Below are positions 55,785 through 64,000 of a stretch of DNA of 64,000 bases, piece after piece. Source of the stretch: Patiria miniata (Eukaryota > Echinodermata > Asteroidea > Valvatida > Asterinidae); assembly GCF_015706575.1 (NCBI RefSeq), contig NW_024037062.1, forward strand, positions 6,258,811 through 6,322,810, written 5' to 3'. The translations under genes and the position numbers were made by a program. Numbering within the stretch: position 1 is the stretch's first letter; every line of letters starts with the position of its first letter. The notes under the pieces are model-generated. The model saw only the letters and a program-made list of their open reading frames with translations, made no database searches and was not told the DNA's origin.

Positions 55785-57352
55785 AGTCGCATATGGGTCA
55801 TTTTTCATGTCAGACCAACGCACTTTTTTACCTCATGTCTTCCGATTTTGATAAAAATTGCTGTGCTTGTAGGTCCTGATGAGCAATATAATGCATACCA
55901 ATTTTTAGCACGATCTGACCTACCATGTGGTCAGGGAAGAAGCCACAAAAAACTGACATTTTGGGAGTAAAATACCACCCTTTTGGTAGAAATATGTCAA
56001 AACAATGTCAATTTTCATCGAATATATGCGAATTTGGTATCAAAATAATAAGAATCGCATGCTCAAATCAACTCTTTTGTCAAAATTAAATTTTGTGAAA
56101 AGTAGGTCACGTGACCTTTAATACGTTGTCGTGACCTTTGACCCAATTTATGTACTAATGTATCCTTCCGAAAATCAACGAAATTAAAATGACTTGAGCA
56201 TGTCTTCCGCTATCAGAATCCACTAGAAATCAATTGGGGTCTTGAGAATTTACAACTTTATGACTATTTTTGTACAGTTGGTAGGTTACAAAGAAGTCAA
56301 TTTATAGACTTTACATTAGAAATCCACCATCACAACTTACTATTCTGTTTCTAAAACTACTTAAATTAATCTTGGTTTGGGAATTTCTCATGTTTAGGGC
56401 TGATGAGGTCTAACCAGACTCATAATATAAATTATCAGCAGAGGCGCACCCAGGATTTTGATTTTTTTTTGTGGGGGGGGGGCTCATAATTTGTTTGTTT
56501 TCAAATTTCTGTAGAAGATTGACCAAAAAAAAATTCCAAAAATCAAACAAGCAAATTGGCAACCTTGGAGGGGGGGGGGTTCCAGCCCCTCGAGGCCCCC
56601 CCGGTGCCACTGATAATTAGTTTTCCCACGAGTGCGCTTAGAATTGAGCCCCCCCCCCCCACCCACCCAGGGGTGCCACTGATAATTAGTTATCCCATGA
56701 GCGCGCTTGGAATATAAAACAATGCACTGCTGCTGTGACCCATATGCGACTTGACGCACTACATTATTCCGTGTTCCACGAGCGCAAGTAGGCTAACGAA
56801 TTTATCTTCAAGCAAACTTGACGTCGAATGCTTGAGAGTCGATTGTTATCAGCAGTTACTGTTTAGGGTACGCAACAGCTCTATGCTTTCTACCCGGACC
56901 CAGTACAGTGGACACACATCCAGGTGAAATTTATCTCGAAGTAAAAAATTGCCAAGTCTGTGAGACTCTTTAAATTTCAAGAAGCGCAGTGATGAATGAG
57001 TAAGGTAACTTTGATTGCGAAATTGAGTATTATCTTCAAGCAATCTTGAATCCTAGACCCTGATTAGTCCATCTATAGCAACAACAGTGTGATTTGATAT
57101 AATACTGCACAGCTATATTGCACCCCAGATATCGAATGTACATGTATGTATTGTGTTTTTTTATTTGCTGCTGAACGGTCCGATACACTATGCACCTACA
57201 TCCCTCACCACGTACAATGTACGCATTCGACGTCAAGTTTGCGTGAAGAAAATTGCACATCAGAACCTACAAGCACAGCAATTTTTTTCAAAATCAGGAG
57301 ACACGAGGTAAAACAAAGTGCGTTGGTCCGACATGGAAGGACCCATAACCGT
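55785..57352. mobile_element. DNA element with about 100-bp inverted ends, nested insertions
   Basis: The left end (about 55790-55890: 'tatgggtca', 'gaccaacgcactttt', 'aaaattgctgtgcttgtagg') is the reverse complement of the right end (about 57255-57352). An inner inverted pair, 'cttcaagcaaacttgacgtc' at 56806 and its partner at about 57226-57250, and 'aagtcgcatatgggtca' repeated inverted at 56738-56754, show a second, partly duplicated end inside. G/C-rich MITE sequence interrupts it at 56440-56720. No transposase is present. Confidence 0.7.
56440..56720. mobile_element. Nested MITE(s) with GGTGCCACTG / AGGCGCACCC ends
   Basis: Begins 'gcagaggcgcacccagg' and reaches 'ggtgccactgataattagtt' at 56611. 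That phrase plus 'cgagtgcgcttagaat' is repeated at about 56672-56712 after a C/A-rich stretch, so host sequence was duplicated or two insertions lie side by side. Long G and C runs mark the inner edges. Confidence 0.55.
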
Positions 57353-57836
57353 TTGCATCGGTTAATATAACCGTGTCTAACCTGGTGATTATCCCTTATA
57401 AGATGGCTGGTTTTATCCAAAAGTATGAGTTAAACCAAGGTATGTGCAAGAAAAAAAAACTCTAACTACTATGAAAATGGCTAGTATTAACAGCGTCACC
57501 AACGGTGTCTAAAATCTCTCGGAGGCGGCAGGACCTAAACAATACAGGTTCTACTCTTTTCATAACAAAAATCTTCATTTTCACACTCTTTATATATCGT
57601 GAATCACCTCAATATCATTTGACAAAAGTAAAACAAAATTAATCACTCCCTGAGCTCGGCTGTCCTAGTGTCAAAGAAAAATAATGGCAAAATGTGATGG
57701 AAATGTTAACGTTGAAAAAACGATGACAAGCATATGGTGGAAAGGAGTAGCGCCCTCTAGCTTGAACAAAATATCGACCATAAGAGTGAATAATACACTG
57801 AACGATATTCTGGCGACTAATTCATTGCATGGGTAA

Positions 57837-58261
57837 GGCGAGCTATCAGATAACAGACCGTTGGGGTACCGGGTCCGGTATGCTAATTTCTTTCACCCCA
57901 ATCGGTACGAAGCCAGAAGCCACCCGGTCACTAAAGCGTGACGCCCCAATCGGTCCAAACTGATGACTCAGGGTTTCACAATAGGCAACATAAATTGAAG
58001 TCTGGCCATTGTTGGAGGATTATTCGGCCCACTGGGATTGCCAGCGGCAACTTCTATGAAGCTCATCACAGTCATTGTTGCCTACTGGAGGATTAGCGCG
58101 TTGCAAATTGGTTCCTTTGTGATGAGCCAGAGCCATGGTGCAGAAGCCTGGTGGAGTTAATCCAGGCCGATCGGTTCCATGCAAGGTCCCAATCCCTTCA
58201 ACATGCTGGGCGGGCTCAACCCCGAACTGTCCGGGGAGGGATTCTAATTTGAGGGCTCGCC
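57837..58261. mobile_element. Harbinger-like MITE, TAA duplication, site empty in copy B
   Basis: Ends are GGCGAGCTATCAGATAA and, from the other side, GGCGAGCCCTCAAATTA. TAA lies on both sides (57834-57836 and 58262-58264). Copy B reads straight through at 33587 ('aggtaagaagagatgtaaat'), so insertion at TAA is seen directly. The 425-bp body is more GC-rich than its surroundings and has no convincing reading frame. TWA duplications are typical of PIF/Harbinger. Confidence 0.85.
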
Positions 58262-58374
58262 TAAGAAGGGATGTAAATTAAGTCGCGATATGGCATCATC
58301 GACTCTTCAGGTATACAATGTGTGTGTTCCTTCAGTAGCCCTAGCAGTCTTGTAATGAGTCCGTGAATATTGTG

Positions 58375-58800
58375 GCTCAAGTCGAGTCGAGTGATACTAT
58401 TTGCAGTGACTCAAAATGAGTCTTTGTAAGAATACAGTGACTTAAGTTGGGTAGAGTCGTTCTAAGACAAAGACTTGAGTAATGACTCAAATTCAGGTTG
58501 AGTCGTTTGGAAATAATGGAAGTTTAATTCTGAGGAGTGACTCGGGTCAAGTTGCGTATTCGTAGGTAGTGACTCAAGTTGAGTCGTTCTAAGTAATTGA
58601 TAAAAGTTAAATAGTTCTAAGGCAGTGACTCGAGTTGGTCATTCGAAGGCAGTAGCCCAGAGGCATTGACTCATTCTAAAAAAAGTGACTGTTTGAGTTT
58701 AGTTATTCTAAGGCAGTAACTCGAGTCACATTTAGTGCTTTGAAGGCAGTGCTCGAGTCAAGTCTTTAAGATAGCCACGTTGATTCGAGTTATGTCACAT
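58375..58800 (+). repeat. Irregular repeat rich in TGACTC words
   Basis: Units of about 45 bp vary on 'agtgactcaagttgagtcgt' followed by 'tctaaggc'. Many contain the near-palindrome TGACTCAA.TTGAGTC. The heptamer TGACTCA (the AP-1 consensus) appears several times. It is probably a decayed minisatellite. Confidence 0.7.
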
Positions 58801-58931
58801 TCTTGCTTGAGTGACAAGAATTCGGGCGTGGAAGGATTTGGATGAATACTACCTAGAATTTCCTCCGTGTTGTGCAAAGTCGGATTTGATGAAACTGTCT
58901 AGTCCTTCGCCCTGAAGAGGATGAAGCTTTC

Positions 58932-59226
58932 CAATGGCGTAGCCAAGGGGGGCATGGGGGTGAGCACTTGCCCCCCCCCCCACAAATTTTCCGTGCCCCT
59001 CCCGAGATGCCCCCCACCAAAACACTGATAAGGTCCCTTTTCCTTTTTTTCAGTTAGCCAAAGGCCTACCTTTTACAATCTCTTATGTCAATGAATATAG
59101 CGAGGCATTATAGGGCCCAACTGGGAAATACTGCAATAGGAAGTTTGCGATATGTGCCCCCATGATATTCTGATCCCCCCCCCCCTCCCGTGCCCCTCCA
59201 CTAAAAAAATCCTAGCTACGCCACTG
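58932..59226. mobile_element. hAT-like MITE, 8-bp flanking duplication
   Basis: Ends are CAATGGCGTAGCC and, from the other side, CAGTGGCGTAGCT. Flanks are AAGCTTTC (58924-58931) and AAGCTTCC (59227-59234), an 8-bp duplication with one mismatch, as for hAT elements. Interior C and G runs include 'gcacttgccccc'. Non-autonomous. Confidence 0.82.
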
Positions 59227-59361
59227 AAGCTTCCATGAATGGAATAATGATTTTAAAAAGACCCAGTCAGTCCTGTCTGTCGGTCAGTGCGTGCGTGCGT
59301 GATTTAGAACACACTAGGCTGGCCCTCTGGGTCCAGCGCAAAGTTAGCCTTGAAAGATACA

Positions 59362-59520
59362 CAGGTCAGGAAAGGACATTCATGTCAGGTTAGGTCAAGT
59401 CAGGTCAGGTCAGTCAGGTCAGGTCGGATTGGGTCGGTTGGGTCGGTTGGGTCGGGTCCGGCTTATGCAAGTCTAAATCACAAGAGACAGTCAGTCCGGT
59501 CCGGTCAGTCGGTCTGTCAG
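59362..59520 (+). repeat. (AGGTC)n array of copy C
   Basis: Short AGGTC run, then GGGTCGGTT variants, the spacer 'caagtctaaatcacaagaga', and 'tccggtccggtcagtcggtc'. It is bracketed on both sides by a repeated phrase ('gtgcgtgcgtg', 'cactaggctggccctctggg'), which occurs at about 59290 and 59520. Confidence 0.85.
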
Positions 59521-60257
59521 TGCGTGCGTGCTTTAAAGTGCACTAGGCTGGCCCTCTGGGACCAGCGCAAAAATAGTTTAGAAAGATGCATAGAAGGCCA
59601 TGAGACACTTTAAAAGATCACTGACAGTAATAAATGATATCTAGAGACAACACAACACTGCAGGTGCACGCTTACACTCTATCTAAAGTGCTTTTATTGA
59701 ATGAATATAAATTTAACACAGGAAAGAGACGTGGAAAAAAAGGTTTGTGCCATGATATGCCGAACTTTCTCTATCTTGTCTCTGACTACATATTTATTAA
59801 ATTGATTGGGCTTTAAGTTAATGGCCATCATTTGCAAACACTTTTTTATTGGCGTTTCAAGAAACATAACAATAATGCAATCAATCGGATGCAGGTTATT
59901 AATAACAAACAAACAAACAAATTGTCGAAATTATTAACAGTAGATGACTTGTCATACTTTTGAGAAAACTGTGACAATGCATTTTCATTTTTCTCACGCA
60001 AAGCATGTTTCCGTTGACAGTTTGAGGGTTTGGTCCTACCCATCGCGAGGAAATGATGGTTATTTCTCTTGTGTGGCAAAAGACAGCATACTAGTCGCAT
60101 TTCACAGGATGTTCATTGCTATCACTTACTTACAAAAACATGGGACATTTCATGATATTTGACAGTTTAAATTTGCAAATGGTGTCGATTACCTTAAACC
60201 TCTTTAAAATGTAAAGGAAAAAGAAAGAAAAAAGAAAAGAAAAGAAAACTAGACAAG

Positions 60258-60400
60258 ATAAGTTTGCGGTAGAACCATGTCAATAAATTTTTTTGTGAGT
60301 ATATGTGGTTCTGAAACGTCCCTCCTGTTCTTTTCGGGGCACACATACTCACAAAAGAGATATGTTCACATTGTGCTACCGCAAACCTATCTTATGTTAA
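60258..60400. mobile_element. Palindromic hairpin insertion in copy C
   Basis: 'aagtttgcggtag' at the left pairs with 'ctaccgcaaacctatctt' at the right, and 'ttttttgtgagtata' with 'atactcacaaaaga' inside it. The stem covers most of the 140 bp with a small loop ('ctcctgttctttt'). Copies A and B lack it. No target duplication is certain because the left flank is a purine-rich simple tract. Confidence 0.75.
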
Positions 60401-60580
60401 TATCTTTCCACCATGCAAATATTAAAACGTCAAAAGAAAACTATTTGCTGAAAAAAATAGGTCCAGTTCCTTTTTTTTTAAATTTATTTCCACCAGTTAC
60501 TGAACTGCATGTATGTGCTTAACCATGTTCAAAAGGACAATTAAGAAATAGTAATAATCTATATAATTATGCCAACTTTT

Positions 60581-61406
60581 AGGCCGAAAAAAAGTTCTGC
60601 TTCCGGTTACCCGACCGACCCTATTTTTAGGCTGCGACCCAAAAATTGTATCGGCAATTCCCCCCCCCAAAAAAAAAAGAGAAAATAATGAATGAATAAA
60701 TAAAAATAAAAACCTGTTGTCTTTTCTGTCTCCACAAAATACCTCTCAACAACCCTTCTGCGTCAAAAAAAAAAATGCTTGTATTTTTTCGTTTTCTTAC
60801 TTACATTCGCTATTTTTTTTTCAAAAGAAACCTCCGTTATTTTTACAAATTCGCTTTGCACTATAACTAGTTCGCAATTCGATGTCACGGTGACTATAAT
60901 CACGAGCGTAAGCTCAATGCGGCGGCGATCTGGTTAATTCACAGAATGATCTAGCTTGTCTGTGTATGTATTTTCCGTGTTGCACTACATGTACTCGTAT
61001 TTGGAGTGATACAATGCAGCCTGTTTTTCTCGAAAATTTCGACCGTGAAAACGAGGTCTGCTGGCCACACATGCACAGTGCATCACTCACTTCGGAGTTT
61101 TGGCCAGCTTCCCGTCTTGACTAGCGTTGTGCATATGTTGCGAACGACCTGAATTTTCCATTATTTTATTAAGAATTATCGAACGTTAATATATTGACAA
61201 TAATTAAGGTAGGTATAATTTACTTTTTGTGGCCATTTTGTGTATAGCTTTCGTAGTGCAATGGAAATAGTGCAGGCTAAAACTTCGCATATAATTGAAT
61301 ACCCCATTCAATCTGCATAAAAAAAATGGCAAAAAAAAAGAAATTCCGACCGACCAACCCTATTTTTGAAAGGCATGTAATCGGAAGCAGAACTCTTTTT
61401 TTGGCC
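60581..61406. mobile_element. Non-autonomous Academ-like MITE with TTT flanks
   Basis: Left end AGGCCGAAAAAAAGTTCTGC is mirrored by AGGCCAAAAAAAGAGTTCTG from the right; both continue CTTCCG(G/A)TTA and then a CCCTATTTTT block. TTT lies on both sides, and copies A (about 12715) and B (about 35715) show the same locus without it ('atgctaatttctaat'). Left and right ends match the corresponding ends of the 5.6-kb element at 18641-24268, which probably shares or supplied the enzyme that moved it. The 826-bp body is AT-rich and non-coding. Confidence 0.85.
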
Positions 61407-63747
61407 TTTTATAAGAAAATGTTGTATACCAGATTTGCTAATATAATAAAATAAGCTATATTGGATATTTGAACAGTTTCATGCAAAATGTATTGGAATT
61501 TTAAAGTCCTATGCGGAAAAAAAATGTTTGCAGTGCATACTGAATAATATTCGTCCATGGGTTTACGAAGCGATTTTGAGTGGGGAAACTCTTTTGTATT
61601 GACTCAAATTCACCCACTTCAAATTGCGTCCTCTTATTGTGTCCATCATACTTCAACAAGGATAATAGTTTGTGAGGCTTGAATTTATTATCCAAGTTTC
61701 AGGTGCACTTTCATCCGGAGATTGGCAAACCTTGGTGCTTTCCGGGTCCAAAAAAAAAATGTCCTGTGCAAAATGTCTGACATTTTCCAGAGAAAATGTT
61801 GAAAACACCCGTTTGTTTACATATTGCTCGTCAGCAATTTTTGCCTCTCCTTTCAATTATTTCAATTAGTGAAAAAAGCCATTGAATTTCAAAGCAAAAG
61901 TGAAAACGTCACTTTCACGGTAGTGTTGTGTGCATGGTACTTTTTCTACTTGTCATCAATCTTTCCAATGATTATTATTTCGTGAGCTATGCGTTTTTAG
62001 AGCCCAAAAGATCGCAACCGGCCAAAAGTGCACATTTAAGAGTATTATATTTTGAGTGAAAACAATTTCATGTTCTAGCAGGTCTTCCAAAATACAATTT
62101 TCACAATTAACTTCTTGAAAAAAGGGATACTACAAAATGAAAATACATGCCATTGTGTATTATCACTGATTAAGCCAATAAGAATCTAAAAAAATCTGGG
62201 AAAAAAAACCTGTTAACCATCAGTTTTTATACAAATAATTTCTTTTGTCGGCATCAATATAGCACGGGAAACTCCTGCCTCTAAAGCTCATTGGGACATT
62301 TGACAACTCAAAACTGAGGAAGAGTCTATATCTTAAATATGGGTTAACCGTTAGACTGGTTCCGGGTCCCTCCATCATAGCCCTTACTCCGAATGTAGGA
62401 GGTGGGAACAAGTCCGGACGTCCATATTAGGGACTCAGGAGGAGCACTTAAAGTGCAAGTCTCTTTTGCTTTTGAGCATTTGTTTTAAGATTAACAACAA
62501 AATCTATCAAGAAGGGTGCATAACAACTATTAAACGTGTTGAATTTGCAGCTAAGTGGATACTAGACATTTTGAGAACAAATGCAACATTAATGGAGTCT
62601 TTTGTAAATGGACTGCGTTGCTAGCGCACGTACAGAACAGTGCACATATTAATAAAATAATCACCTTCAAAGAATGTTTCTTCCGAATGATACCATTTCA
62701 GGCAGGGAACTTGTTAGGAGTTCTGTCTTCGTTTTGAGCGAGGATTTCTTGTTAAAATCGGTTGGTACATTTCTAGGTAATTGCAACAGTGTTGCTATGT
62801 GCCTTAATTTGTTGAATGGAGCATTCTGTGCCTGATGTGGGCAGACCTTTATAAAATCACCTTCAAAGATTGTTTCTTCCGAATGATACCTTTTCAGGCA
62901 TGAAACTTGCTACCAGTCCTATCTTCCTTTTGAGCGGGGATTTTCTTGTTAAATCGCTAGGTACGATTCGCGGAAACTGCAAATGTTCCTATGTGCCTTT
63001 TTTGTCGAATTTCCAGCGAGCACTTGAGCAAGGTTTTCCCAAGCTAGCATCGATGGAATTTACTCCTTAATTGTGCAGCCGAGGACTTCAAACCGCATGC
63101 AGCAGTGTCCATGACACCGAGTAGGCAGGATACGCAGGAATCTGGCCTGGAAAGCCTTCGGGAAAGTGGTGGTCACGTGGGTGTTTCTGTCCGAGTTTCC
63201 AGGGAACTGTGGAGTAAACGATATGAACACGATTTTGAAACCAGCGTTGAAAGGTTAACGGGGATGAGTTTTCCCTTGCAGTCACACGGTTTTAACAGGA
63301 TGGACAGAGGGAGGGACAGAGGACAGAGGGTCATATGGCATGTATACTCATAGATTTCAGGGTTTTGTAGAATCAGTAAAATAAATAAAGATTTAAAGTA
63401 TTTAAAACACTAAAGCAAAAAAACAGATTTGTTGATTGGAAAATGGTTGGAAGGAAACATAAGTCGATCTGACAACAAATCCCAAGGTTACCTTTTGTTC
63501 CCTTCTCATTACAGCCCTACTTCTTTTTTTCCATTTACTTTTAAATTCAAGAGATACGAGGAATTATGTTCACTTGGGACTTGAACCCACGACATTGTGC
63601 TGGTTGGAATCTGATCTGGCTTTCCTTTTCATCCAAATCTGCGCACATCAACAGGAGGTCGTGGGTTAGAGCCCTGGCCAATCGACTGAGTAAGCTGTGA
63701 AGTTTATCTCACAAACCCTCTGACAATACTTTACAAGTATTATATTC

Positions 63748-64000
63748 ACTGTGTGGACTTCCAAACAAAAGAGGTCCACATAAACTATGTAGCAGCGACG
63801 TTGTGTGGATTTATCCACGTCCACACAATGTTTTCCCCTCTCTGGAAAACAGGTTTAGAGGCATTTTTGGGTAAGGTTTATCCGTGGCAAAATGAAGAGA
63901 AACACCAAAGGGAATCATAGAAAACAAATTGGGTTGAAAAAAATTTCACAGTGTGAGTTAAATTAGTTTTTTTTTCACAGGTTTTTCTTAACTACGCGAA
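63748..64000 (+). mobile_element. 280-bp MITE family 'R1', cut by the window end
   Basis: Starts 'tatattcactgtgtggactt', contains 'gaaaacaggtttagaggcat' and 'ttatccgtggcaaaatgaag', and runs off the window before its 3' end. It sits directly at the end of copy C. Confidence 0.75.

Larger units (their letters stand above)
57370..63735 (+). repeat. Long interspersed repeat, copy C
   Basis: The longest copy, enlarged by insertions at 57837-58261, 58932-59226, 60258-60400 and 60581-61406. Order of landmarks is as in A and B. The tandem pair of the 'cgaatgatacc...gagcg(a/g)ggatttt' block (about 62660-63010) is shared with A. The 3' end with the tRNA-like phrase and 'tctcacaaaccctctgacaa' is also shared with A only. 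An R1 MITE follows at once. Confidence 0.75.

Noticed and set aside
57837-58261. snRNA or rRNA fragment
   Set aside because: Its composition suggested a structural RNA, but I recognised no conserved U-snRNA or rRNA motif, and its ends and TAA duplication mark it as a MITE.

Overview
The window is nuclear DNA from an animal, most likely a marine invertebrate; a deuterostome such as an echinoderm, hemichordate or cephalochordate is my best guess, but a cnidarian is not excluded. The evidence is spliced genes with GT/AG introns, F5/8 type C (discoidin) exons, a rhodopsin-class receptor, a CR1/L2-type LINE and a very dense mixture of short inverted-repeat elements. Most of the 64 kb is repeat; recognisable host coding sequence is well under 3 kb.

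Host genes. Two paralogous genes lie head-to-tail on the minus strand. Each starts with a secretory signal-peptide exon ending in phase 1. That exon can be spliced to a 135-bp exon and then a 209- or 221-bp exon, which together encode most of a discoidin domain. Gene 1 uses exons at 42149-41963, 40976-40842 and 40591-40371. Gene 2 uses 28872-28689, 17158-17024 and 16378-16170, with an 11.5-kb first intron. The last part of each discoidin domain was not found. A third host locus (7711-8757, plus strand) is an intronless class A GPCR with a single in-frame stop in transmembrane segment 2.

Mobile DNA. The outstanding item is a 5.6-kb element (about 18641-24268) inside intron 1 of gene 2. It has inverted repeats of about 330 bp and an uninterrupted 1017-codon gene. 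The protein has a complete set of FEN1/XPG-type nuclease acidic residues, two Cys/His modules at the N-terminus and a CXC cysteine cluster at the C-terminus. This resembles what I remember of the Academ (AcademX) DNA transposons. A non-autonomous relative with matching ends lies at 60581-61406, flanked by TTT on both sides.

Repeat landscape. A long interspersed repeat without ORFs occurs three times (about 10180-15330, 33130-37735, 57370-63735) and carries (AGGTC)n arrays. Comparing its copies gives pre-insertion sites for several younger elements (two Harbinger-like MITEs with TTA and TAA duplications, and the Academ-like MITE). Other items are a CR1/L2 LINE fragment, six copies of a 280-bp MITE, three copies of a 184-bp MITE (two of them facing each other), foldback elements, a 131-bp satellite, a Ty3/Gypsy fossil fragment and a possible solo LTR.

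A direct duplication of 5,066 bp (41437-46502 repeated at 46503-51566) looks identical by eye and carries a second copy of gene 1's signal-peptide exon. It is either very recent or an assembly artefact.
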